Positions 1-7,972 of a stretch of 64,000 nt of DNA are shown here, piece by piece. Position 1 is the stretch's first letter; every line of letters begins with the position of its first letter. Source of the DNA: Streptomyces sp. CG 926. Its GTDB lineage: Bacteria; Actinomycetota; Actinomycetes; Streptomycetales; Streptomycetaceae. The notes below the pieces were generated by a model that searched no databases, had not been told where the DNA came from, and saw nothing but the letters and a program-made list of their open reading frames with translations. The position numbers and the translations under genes are program-made. The stretch is from the NCBI RefSeq assembly GCF_003148825.1, contig NZ_QGGZ01000006.1:186001-250000 (forward strand), read 5' to 3'.

Positions 1-75
1 GACGGGGAGGCGGATCTGCCGGACCTGCCGGACCTGTTGACGGCGCTGGACCGGATCGCGGTCCGCCCGTCATGA
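1..75 (+). CDS. C-terminal end of an upstream gene (partial)
   Basis: A reading frame is open from the first base and stops at TGA 73-75. It gives a 24-residue tail rich in Leu, Asp and Pro, ending TALDRIAVRPS. Third positions are nearly all G or C, as in the real genes here. Too little is visible to name the product. The stop codon lies inside the first copy of a 21-base tandem repeat. Confidence 0.6.
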   Translation, partial: DGEADLPDLPDLLTALDRIAVRPS

Positions 76-131
76 GCCCGCGGGGCGCTGTCATGAGCCC
101 AAGGGGCCCTGTCATGAGCCCGCGGGCGCCG
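69..131. repeat. three tandem copies of a 21-base unit
   Basis: Copies lie at 69-89, 90-110 and 111-131, each starting GTCATGAGCCC. Each holds the palindrome TCATGA. The first copy contains the stop codon of the upstream gene, so the array begins exactly at the gene end. Copies 1 and 2 differ at only a few positions, which suggests recent expansion. Confidence 0.8.
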
Positions 132-134
132 ATG

Positions 135-226
<92 letters not shown>

Positions 227-437
227 AGGGGCCGTGATGTACGCCCCATACCGATCGGTTCGTCGACGCCCGGGGTCGGGCGCGGTCCGCGCGGACCCCT
301 CATGAGAGAAAAGATTCGGCCTGAGTGGCTGGAAATAGCTCTGGATCCCCCTCGTCCGGAATGATCGAATCGGCCAGTCACGCGGCTCAAAGGTGTGCCC
401 CGCGCACCTGCGGCCCATTCCACGACGGAGGCCATTC

Positions 438-1457
438 TTGAATTCCATGTCCTACCTGGACCTGCACCGGGAAGTTTCGCAGGACATCGACGCGGAGATC
501 GACACCGCGCTGGAGCGCCTCGGCCCCCTGGCCGGCACGACCAGGAACTCGGTGGCCAAGCTCTTGGAGCAGCGCAAACTGAGACATCCCCTCTCGGTGC
601 TGCCGCTCCTCACGCACGCCATAGAAACCGGTAATCCGAAACCGGCCATTCCGCTGTCCGCCGTCCATCTGCTGTGGTGGACCTCGGCCTGCTATCTCGA
701 CGACCTGGCGGACGCCGACGGCGCCTCCATCTCCGGTGAGCTCACCGAGAACGAAGCACTGCTCGCCTCCGTCATCACGGGCAACTCTCTCCCCATTCAG
801 ATCCTCCTGTCGCAGGATCTCCCGGAATCGGCGCGCAGTGCGCTGATAACCGAGATCCTCAACGGCTGGATCATCGGCGTCGACGGGCAGATCGACGACA
901 TGCGCGGGGACATCGGCTGCGCCTCGCGGAAATCGGTGGTCGAGACGTACCGCGGCAAGTCCGGCGCCCCCTTCGGGATGATCACGGCGATGGCCGCCAT
1001 ATTCTCGGGAACGACGGCCGAGAAGGTGGAGCTGTGGCGTGAATTCGGCTACGTCTTCGGCATCCTTTGGCAGATATTCAACGACCAGGAAGACATCCTG
1101 TCCGGTCGCAATGAAGACCTGCTCAACGGCACCGTCACCTATCTCCTCGCCTCCGTCGTCGAGGACGCCTCGCCCGATGACCGGGAGCGCATCCTGGGTC
1201 TGTGCGCTGCCGCCGGGCGCTCACATCAGGCCAGAACGGAACTGGACGGGCTGCTGCGGACGCCCACCGCCCTCGCCCGGTACCGGGCGGAGATCGACGT
1301 GTTCCGCGCCGAGGGGCACCGCATCCTCGACGAACTGGGCGGTGACGAGACCTACTTGCCGGTGCTCCGGCACCTCGTGGACCACGCGTCCCAGATGTTG
1401 CTCGAAGCCGACCTCGACCTCGATCTCACACCGGTCGCCGTACGGGGCGCCGCCTGA
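438..1457 (+). CDS. polyprenyl synthetase family protein (class I isoprenoid synthase)
   Basis: A 339-residue protein of the trans-isoprenyl diphosphate synthase fold, expected to join allylic and isopentenyl diphosphates. The first Asp-rich motif is seen as CYLDDLADADG near residue 85. The second is FNDQEDILSG near residue 215, so the usual DDxxD is replaced by NDxED, and the following stretch RNEDLLNGTVTYLL is also atypical. I chose the TTG at 438 because GGAGG at 427-431 sits 6 bases before it; the ATG at 447 is 15 bases away and a GTG at 393 has no ribosome site. The gene stands alone. The variant second motif resembles the ComQ-like branch, which modifies peptides, so a role other than bulk prenyl-chain synthesis is possible but unproven. 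Confidence 0.85.
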   Translation: MNSMSYLDLHREVSQDIDAEIDTALERLGPLAGTTRNSVAKLLEQRKLRHPLSVLPLLTHAIETGNPKPAIPLSAVHLLWWTSACYLDDLADADGASISGELTENEALLASVITGNSLPIQILLSQDLPESARSALITEILNGWIIGVDGQIDDMRGDIGCASRKSVVETYRGKSGAPFGMITAMAAIFSGTTAEKVELWREFGYVFGILWQIFNDQEDILSGRNEDLLNGTVTYLLASVVEDASPDDRERILGLCAAAGRSHQARTELDGLLRTPTALARYRAEIDVFRAEGHRILDELGGDETYLPVLRHLVDHASQMLLEADLDLDLTPVAVRGAA

Positions 1458-1464
1458 CCCCGGT

Positions 1465-1586
1465 CGTCGTGAGCGGCGCCGCCGGACCTTGCCGTGGCGA
1501 GCGGCGCCGCCGGACCCGCGCCGCGCGAACCGCGTCGTCGTGAACCGCGCCGCCCGACCCGCTTCGTCGTGAACCGCGCCGCGCGG
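1465..1586. repeat. four degenerate copies of a GC-rich ~22-base unit
   Basis: Units of the form CGTCGTGAACCGCGCCGC occur at 1465-1487, 1498-1515, 1536-1558 and 1565-1586, just downstream of the polyprenyl synthetase stop. Long open frames on both strands here come from base composition. I see no gene between 1458 and 1728. Confidence 0.6.
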
Positions 1587-1728
1587 GCGGGGCCGCCACA
1601 CCACTCGGGCGTGACCGCCACCGAGCGGGTACGCACGAGGACCTCGCCCCGCGGTCACGCCCGCCGGGCTCCGCATCGAAGCCGGAGCCCGGCCGCACCC
1701 CGAGGGGCGACCGCGCGCGCGGCCGCCG

Positions 1729-1911
1729 TCAGCGGCCGATCTGCTTCCTGGACACACCCCGCAGCCGACGCCGCTGGGAGGGGTCCAGCAGGAGATAGGC
1801 GGCGAGCGGCACGCCGATCAGGACCAGCAACCCCGCCCAGAACCCCACCGTCCAGAACAGTGCGATGGCTGCCACGACTCCGGCAACCGCGATCTTTCCG
1901 CTCGTGGACAT
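1729..1911 (-). CDS. small membrane protein
   Basis: A 60-residue protein starting MSTSGKIAV. Residues 6-41 are almost wholly hydrophobic and split by a Gly/Phe/Trp turn, consistent with a two-helix hairpin. The tail LDPSQRRRLRGVSRKQIGR is basic and probably cytoplasmic. The ATG at 1911 is preceded by AAGGAGG at a spacing of 9, so the longer frame starting at 1941 is rejected. Function is unknown. It is divergent from the SNF2 helicase. Confidence 0.7.
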   Translation of the reverse strand: MSTSGKIAVAGVVAAIALFWTVGFWAGLLVLIGVPLAAYLLLDPSQRRRLRGVSRKQIGR

Positions 1912-2096
1912 CTGCGGACACCTCCTTCTGCCGTCGACCACTACTCACCCCCTCAACGTGCCGTCACGACCGCGCGTTCCCCTACGCCCGACCGACCTTC
2001 GAAGTGACCCGGGTCACGGCGGCGCTCCCAGCGTCGGGCGCCCGCGTTGGGGTACCCTCGGCCACCCCGTACCCAGTAGTCAAGTTTGAGGAATGC

Positions 2097-5066
2097 GTGC
2101 TCTCCGAGATCTCCGGCCTCATCCACCACTCCGCCGTGTTCCTTCCCGCCGACCCGGCCCGCTGCGGCCGGATCGCCCTCTGGCGGCCCGACGGCAAGCC
2201 CGTCGCCACCGCTGCCGGGGCCTCCGTCGGTGGCCTGGAGGAGCTCACGGTCATCACCCCTGACCTGCGTCGGGCCACCGTGCTCGCGCTCGTCCTGTCC
2301 ATGGACGAAGCCCTGCCCCTGCTCACCCGCGCCCGGTCCACCGCGGCGGAGGCCGACACCGTGGCCGCGGGTGCCGGCACCGCGGCGTTCTGGGGCGCCG
2401 CCGCGCTGCTCGCCCTGCGCTTCGCCGCGCGCGGGCAGCTCCTGCCCGGCTTGAGCCCCACCGGGCACGACGCCTGGAGGATCGGACCTCTGGGGGCCGC
2501 CGACCTCGACGAGATCCGGGAGCTGGCCGCCGCTATGCCGGCCGCCGCCCACTGCGTGCCGCTGAACTCCGACGGACCGCCCCGGCTGCCCGCGCCGGAG
2601 CCGTTGCTGCGGGCCTTCCTCGATGCCGTCGCCGACACCCTCCCCCGCTCTCCCGCCGCCCCGGCGGCCGCCGGTGGGCCCACGTACGCCGACCGCCCGC
2701 CGCGGCTCCACCCCGAGCTGCGCGGATGGGTCGCCGAGGTCGCCGCCGGCCACGACGCCGGGGTGCGGATCTCCCTACGGATCGAACTCGACCACGTCCC
2801 CGACCCGGACGCGGTACATCCCCTCGAAGCCGCGCCGGAAGCCGCCCCCGATTCCGCCCTCGACGCCGCCCCCGTCTTCCGCGCCGTCCTGCAGCTGCAC
2901 AGCCCGGCCGACGCCGCCCTCGTCGCCGACGCCGCCGACGTCTGGGCCGGCTCCGGAGCCACCGCGGCCGCCTTCCCGGCCGGAGCCCGGATGGACGCGC
3001 TGCGCGCCCTGCGCCGCGCCTCCCGAGTGTGGCCCCCGCTCGCCCCACTGCTGGGCGCGGCCGTCCCGGACTCGGTCGAACTCGCCGACGAGGAGGTCAC
3101 GGAGCTGCTCGGCGAAGCCGCCGCCGCCCTGGCCGCCGACGGGGTCCAGGTGCACTGGCCGCGAGGTCTCCTGCGCGACCTCAGCGCCCGGGCCGTCCTC
3201 GGCTCCCCCGACGACACCACCGTGAGTGCCCGCCCCTCCGGCCTGCTCTCCCCGGGTGCCCTGCTTTCCTTCAGCTGGCGCCACGCCTTGGGCGACCAGG
3301 GCGATCTGACCCGGGCCGAGCTCGACCGCCTGGCCGAGTCGAAGCGCCCCCTGGTGCGGTTGCGCGACCGCTGGGTCCTGGTCGATCCCGCCGAGGCCCG
3401 CCAGGCCCGCGCCCGCCAGGACCGTAGGATCGCGGCCGCGGAGGCGCTGGCCGCCGTACTCACCGGGTCTGCGGAGATCGACGGCAAGCGGGTCGACGTA
3501 GCGGCCACCGGTCCGTTGGAAGGACTACGTGCGCGGCTGACCGCCGACCCGCAGGAGGAGACCGACGCCGTCGACGTGCCGCCGCAGCTGCGCGCCACCC
3601 TGCGGGACTACCAGCTGCGCGGCCTGCGCTGGTTGGCCCGGATGACCTCGCTCGGCCTCGGCGCCTGCCTCGCCGACGACATGGGCCTCGGCAAGACCGT
3701 CACCCTCATCGCGCTCCACCTGCACCGCAACCGGCCCGAGGACCCCACCACCGCCGGACCGACCCTGGTGGTCTGCCCGGCCTCGCTGCTGGGCAACTGG
3801 CAGCGGGAGATCGAGAAGTTCGCCCCCGGCACCCCCGTACGTCGCTTCCACGGCCCGGGCCGCAGCCTCACCGACCTCACCAGCCCCACGGGCCCCACCG
3901 ACCTCAGCGGGGGTTTCGTCCTCACCACCTACGGCACCATGCGCCTGGACGCGCCCGCACTCGCCGCCGTCCGCTGGGGCATGGTGGTGGCCGACGAGGC
4001 CCAGCACGTCAAGAATCCGCGTTCCTCCACCGCCAAGGCCCTGCGCACCATCCCGGCCCCGGCTCGCGTGGCCCTGACCGGCACCCCCGTGGAGAACGAC
4101 CTCTCCGAGCTGTGGGCCGTCCTCGACTGGACCACCCCCGGGATCCTGGGCCGCCTCGGCACCTTCCGCTCCCGCTACGCCGACCCCGTGGAGAACGGCC
4201 GCGACCCGCAGGCCGCCGCCCGGCTCGGGGCGCTCGTCCGGCCGTTCCTGCTGCGTCGCAAGAAGTCCGATCCCGGCATCGCACCCGAGCTGCCGCCCAA
4301 GACCGAGACCGACCACGCCGTCGCCCTCAGCCCCGAGCAGACCTCGCTCTACGAGGCGGTCGTACGCGAGACCCTCGCCGCGATCTCGGAGTCGGACGGG
4401 ATGGAGCGGCGCGGTCTGGTGGTCAAGCTGCTGACCTCCCTCAAGCAGATCTGCAATCACCCGGCCCATTACCTGCGGGAGCACGGTCCGGCGGAACCCG
4501 GCGCGAAGGCGACCGGTGGCGGCGGCGCCCGCTCCGGGAAGCTGGAGCTCCTCGACGAACTCCTCGACACGATCCTGGCGGAGGGCGGCTCGGTCCTCGT
4601 CTTCACCCAGTACGTGGCGATGGCCAGGATCCTGGAGAAGCATCTGGCGGCCCGCGGGATCAGCTCGCAACTGCTGCACGGGGGGACGCCGGTGCCGCGC
4701 CGTGAGGAGCTCGTGGACCGGTTCCAGGCGGGTGAGGTCCCCGTCTTCCTGCTGTCCCTGAAGGCGGCGGGCACCGGGCTGAACCTCACCCGGGCCGGGC
4801 ACGTCATCCACTTCGACCGCTGGTGGAACCCGGCCGTCGAGGAACAGGCCACCGACCGCGCCTACCGCATCGGCCAGACCCAGCCCGTCCAGGTCCACCG
4901 GATCATCGCCGAAGGCACCGTCGAGGACCGGATCGCACAGCTCCTCGCGCGCAAACGGGCACTCGCCGACTCCGTCCTCGCGGGCGGCGAGGGCGCGCTG
5001 ACCGAACTGACCGATGCCGAACTGGCCGAACTCGTGGCGCTACGCCCGATCACACGCGGGGAGTGA
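2097..5066 (+). CDS. SNF2-family DEAD/DEAH helicase
   Basis: A 989-residue Swi2/Snf2 ATPase. An N-terminal half of about 500 residues matches the bacterial SNF2-associated region. The motor follows: Walker A DDMGLGKT near residue 525, motif II DEAQH near 631, and the C-terminal helicase motif ATDRAYRIGQTQ near 924. Enzymes of this type translocate on duplex DNA and remodel bound proteins. The frame stays open far upstream, but coding signal and homology begin at the GTG at 2097, which has GAGGA a few bases before it. Only 3 bases separate its stop from the SWIM gene, so the two are surely co-translated. The exact start is less certain than the rest. Confidence 0.9.
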   Translation: MLSEISGLIHHSAVFLPADPARCGRIALWRPDGKPVATAAGASVGGLEELTVITPDLRRATVLALVLSMDEALPLLTRARSTAAEADTVAAGAGTAAFWGAAALLALRFAARGQLLPGLSPTGHDAWRIGPLGAADLDEIRELAAAMPAAAHCVPLNSDGPPRLPAPEPLLRAFLDAVADTLPRSPAAPAAAGGPTYADRPPRLHPELRGWVAEVAAGHDAGVRISLRIELDHVPDPDAVHPLEAAPEAAPDSALDAAPVFRAVLQLHSPADAALVADAADVWAGSGATAAAFPAGARMDALRALRRASRVWPPLAPLLGAAVPDSVELADEEVTELLGEAAAALAADGVQVHWPRGLLRDLSARAVLGSPDDTTVSARPSGLLSPGALLSFSWRHALGDQGDLTRAELDRLAESKRPLVRLRDRWVLVDPAEARQARARQDRRIAAAEALAAVLTGSAEIDGKRVDVAATGPLEGLRARLTADPQEETDAVDVPPQLRATLRDYQLRGLRWLARMTSLGLGACLADDMGLGKTVTLIALHLHRNRPEDPTTAGPTLVVCPASLLGNWQREIEKFAPGTPVRRFHGPGRSLTDLTSPTGPTDLSGGFVLTTYGTMRLDAPALAAVRWGMVVADEAQHVKNPRSSTAKALRTIPAPARVALTGTPVENDLSELWAVLDWTTPGILGRLGTFRSRYADPVENGRDPQAAARLGALVRPFLLRRKKSDPGIAPELPPKTETDHAVALSPEQTSLYEAVVRETLAAISESDGMERRGLVVKLLTSLKQICNHPAHYLREHGPAEPGAKATGGGGARSGKLELLDELLDTILAEGGSVLVFTQYVAMARILEKHLAARGISSQLLHGGTPVPRREELVDRFQAGEVPVFLLSLKAAGTGLNLTRAGHVIHFDRWWNPAVEEQATDRAYRIGQTQPVQVHRIIAEGTVEDRIAQLLARKRALADSVLAGGEGALTELTDAELAELVALRPITRGE

Positions 5067-5069
5067 GCG

Positions 5070-6383
5070 ATGAACAGCCGAAACCGAAACCGAAACCGAC
5101 ACCGAGACCAAGACCGAGACGGAGGCCGGGACCGGGAGCCGTACGAGAAGACCTTCCCGGCCGTTGCGCCCCTTCGCGGCCGCGGCTTCGCCCACACCTG
5201 GTGGGGCCATGCCTGGCTGCGCGCCTTGGAGGACAGCGCGCTCGACGGGACGCAGGTCAAACACGGTCGCCGGTACGCCCGCTCGGGCGCGGTCGGCGCG
5301 GTGTCGGTGCGCCCCGGCGGGATCACCGCGGTGGTGCGCGACCCGGACGGGACGGCGCATCGGACGGACGTGCTGGTACAGGAGTTCACGCAAGCGCAGT
5401 GGAACCGGCTGTTGGATCTGGCGGCCGCGGAGGCCGGGCACATCGCGGCTCTGCTCGACCGGGAGGTGCCGCCGGAACTCGCCGAGGACGCGGCCGCCGC
5501 CGGGGTGGAACTGCTGCCCGGCATCGGGGACCTCGATCCGCGCTGCGACTGCGGTGAGTGGGACCACTGCCCGCACACGGCCGCGCTCTGCTACCAGGTG
5601 GCTCGGCTGTTGGACCAGGACCCCTTCGTCCTGCTGCTCCTGCGGGGCCGGGGCGAGCGGGAGCTGGTGGACGACCTGGCGGAGCGGAGCACGGCGGAAG
5701 CAGAAGCGGAGGCTCCGGACGGGCCCGTCGACGAGGGGGTCCCGGCGGCGGAGGTCTTCGCGGCGGGTGCTGCCCGTCCCGTGCTGCCCCCGCTGCCGGA
5801 GCTGCCCGAGGCGCCGGGCCAGCCTCCGACGCTGGACACGGAGGCGGAACCGGAACCGCCTCTCGATGTGGACGCGGTGGAGTTCCTGGCCCAGGCGGCC
5901 GCGACCGAGGCCCACCGGCGGCTCGCGGAGGCCCTGGCTCCGGGCCACGCCGATCGCGCCCCGACGGCCCCGCTCACGCTCGCCGAGGACGCCGTACGCC
6001 TCACGGCCGAGGCCGATGACTTCCGGGTCCGCTCCCGCCTGGCGGCGGCTACCGGACGCAGCCGGGCCGAGATGGAACTGGCCGTACGCGCCTGGGGCTT
6101 CGGCGCGGCCCCGGGCCTCTCGGCGCTGGAGGACGACTGGACGCCGGACCGGAGCACCCTGGCCCGCGCCCGGGCGGCCCTGGCCGCGGCTTGGGCGGAC
6201 GGGGAGGCGCCGGCGCTCCGCCGGGTCCGCGCCCGCTGGACGCAGGCGGGCACCGACCGCCAGCTCCGGCTGGGGCGGGAGGGACGCTGGTGGCCGTACC
6301 ACCGCGAGGCGGGGCGGTGGATCCCGTCCGGTCCCTCCGCCCCGGACCCGGGCTCGGCGTGGGAGGCCGATCCCGCCCCGTGA
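5070..6383 (+). CDS. SWIM zinc-finger protein
   Basis: A 437-residue protein whose SWIM motif is visible as CDCGEWDHCPHTAALCY (CxC...CxH) near residues 154-170, a zinc-binding module for DNA or protein contact. The N-terminus is a low-complexity NRNRNRHRDQDRD stretch encoded by a hexamer repeat (5077-5121). After the finger come acidic, Pro-rich linkers and a conserved C-terminal part. It follows the SNF2 gene after 3 bases. Such SNF2/SWIM pairs are common in Streptomyces, and the SWIM protein is probably the helicase's partner. Pathway unknown. Confidence 0.85.
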   Translation: MNSRNRNRNRHRDQDRDGGRDREPYEKTFPAVAPLRGRGFAHTWWGHAWLRALEDSALDGTQVKHGRRYARSGAVGAVSVRPGGITAVVRDPDGTAHRTDVLVQEFTQAQWNRLLDLAAAEAGHIAALLDREVPPELAEDAAAAGVELLPGIGDLDPRCDCGEWDHCPHTAALCYQVARLLDQDPFVLLLLRGRGERELVDDLAERSTAEAEAEAPDGPVDEGVPAAEVFAAGAARPVLPPLPELPEAPGQPPTLDTEAEPEPPLDVDAVEFLAQAAATEAHRRLAEALAPGHADRAPTAPLTLAEDAVRLTAEADDFRVRSRLAAATGRSRAEMELAVRAWGFGAAPGLSALEDDWTPDRSTLARARAALAAAWADGEAPALRRVRARWTQAGTDRQLRLGREGRWWPYHREAGRWIPSGPSAPDPGSAWEADPAP

Positions 6384-6470
6384 GGTTTCGGCCCCGCGCG
6401 GGCGGCGTACCACCGGCGCCCTGGCCGACACACGGCTTGCCGGGACCCGATCCCCGGACGACGATGGGGA

Positions 6471-6577
6471 CGCTCGACGGCTCAGCAGCTCGACGGCTCG
6501 ACAGCTCGGCAGCCCAGCAGCTCGACGAGTCCGGGGCTTCGTAATTCCGCAAACTCCGCATACTCCGCAACTCCGCA
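6471..6577. repeat. short tandem repeats upstream of the GAF regulator
   Basis: 6471-6528 has imperfect repeats of CAGCTCGACGGCT. 6543-6577 has four units ending CTCCGCA (9, 9, 9 and 8 bases). They lie in the gap before the regulator gene and no gene is visible. They may be regulator-binding iterons or simple slippage products. Confidence 0.55.
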
Positions 6578-6610
6578 GCCCCGTACCGCGCGGAACCACA
6601 GGAGGGTGAC

Positions 6611-7918
6611 ATGGGCGATCCGTCGGTGGCGCTGCCGGGCGGGGCCGATCCGGCCGCGCGGACGCGCGAACTACGCCGGGCCCATGCCGCGTTCACCCGG
6701 GACGGGCGGGTCGACGCCCCGGTGCGGGCGGTCATCGCGCGGTCCTGGCGGCGGTGCGCGCGAGCCCGCCTCAGCCCGGAGTGCACGCCTCGGGTGGAAC
6801 TCACGGAGGCGGAGCTGCGGTCGTACCGCCAGGAGCACCCGCTGGCCCGGGTGATGCCGCTGTTCCGGGATCTCGTCGGGGCGTTCGCCGCGGACGGGGC
6901 GCATCTGCTGGCCGTGTGCGACGCGCGGGGCAGCCTCTTGTGGGTGGAGGGCGAACCGGGCACGTTGCGGCGGGCCGAGGGCCTCGGCTTCGTTCCGGGT
7001 GCGCGCTGGGCGGAGTCGGCGATGGGGACCAACGCCCCCGGGACGGCGGTCGCGACAGGTGAACCGGTGCAGGTCTTCGGGGCCGAGCACTTCAGCCGCC
7101 GGGTGCACCCGTGGACCTGCGCGGCAGCGCCGGTGCGGGACCCCCGGACGGGCAGGCTGCTGGGGGCCGTGGACATCACCGGGGGCGACAGCCTGGCCCA
7201 CCCGCACTCCCTCGGCTTCGTTCAAGCGGTGGCCCGAGCGGCGGAAGCCCAGTTGACGCTGCTCGAACCGAGGCCGCCGGCCGCCGCGGACACCCTGGCC
7301 GCCTTGGGCCAGGACGAGGCTCTGTTGGTGACCGCCGGTCGCACCCTTCGACTGGGACGGCGGCACAGCGAGATCATGGCGTTGCTGGCGCACCACCGCG
7401 AGGGTCTTTCGGGCGAGGAGCTGGCGATCGCCCTGTACGAGGACGAGTCGGTGTCACCGGTGACGCTGCGGGCCGAGATGTCCCGGCTGCGCGCCCTGCT
7501 CGGACCGTCGGCGCCGCTTTCGCGGCCGTATCGCACGGCCGGTCCGCTGGACACCGATTTCACCCTCCTGACCAGGCAGTTGGCCGCGGGGGCGGTGTCC
7601 GCGGCCCTCCATCGCTACCCCGGGCCGCTGTTGCCGGCCTCCACCGCGCCCGGCATCGTCCGGCTGCGGCGCCGGATCGAGGAGCAGGCGCGGGCGGCGG
7701 TGATCGCGCGGGCCGATGCCGGGCTGCTGGCCGACTGGGTGTGCCGCCCGTGGGGCGCGGACGACCCGGAGGCGTGGCGGGCGCTGGCGACGGCGCTGCC
7801 GCCGGAGCGCCGTCCGGCCGCGCTCGCCCGCGTACACGCCTTGGACCGGGAGCTCGGCGCGCGCCCGGATCCCGCTGGTCGGCGGCGTGCAACGTATCCG
7901 CAACCTGCCCGCTCCTAG
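6611..7918 (+). CDS. GAF-domain transcriptional regulator
   Basis: A 435-residue protein. Residues about 30-210 match the sensor half of AcoR/DhaR-type activators: an N-terminal helical part, then a GAF domain with GARWAESAMGTNAPGTA and DITGGDSLAHPHSLGF. The sigma-54 AAA+ domain of AcoR is absent. Residues about 240-300 instead look like a winged helix (LRLGRRHSEIMALLA ... LRAEMSRLRALLG). GGAGGG ends 3 bases before the ATG. The aldehyde dehydrogenase starts 54 bases downstream on the same strand, so the protein probably senses an alcohol, aldehyde or related small molecule and controls that gene. Confidence 0.85.
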   Translation: MGDPSVALPGGADPAARTRELRRAHAAFTRDGRVDAPVRAVIARSWRRCARARLSPECTPRVELTEAELRSYRQEHPLARVMPLFRDLVGAFAADGAHLLAVCDARGSLLWVEGEPGTLRRAEGLGFVPGARWAESAMGTNAPGTAVATGEPVQVFGAEHFSRRVHPWTCAAAPVRDPRTGRLLGAVDITGGDSLAHPHSLGFVQAVARAAEAQLTLLEPRPPAAADTLAALGQDEALLVTAGRTLRLGRRHSEIMALLAHHREGLSGEELAIALYEDESVSPVTLRAEMSRLRALLGPSAPLSRPYRTAGPLDTDFTLLTRQLAAGAVSAALHRYPGPLLPASTAPGIVRLRRRIEEQARAAVIARADAGLLADWVCRPWGADDPEAWRALATALPPERRPAALARVHALDRELGARPDPAGRRRATYPQPARS

Positions 7919-7972
7919 CCTCCCCCCGAGCGCTGTCCGACGGCGGCCGGCGCCCGGCAAGGGGAGGACACC

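Noticed and set aside
1494..2096. N-terminal extension of the SNF2 helicase by 200 residues
   Set aside because: The extension covers the degenerate repeats and is antisense to a small membrane-protein gene. Gene-like sequence and homology start at GTG 2097.
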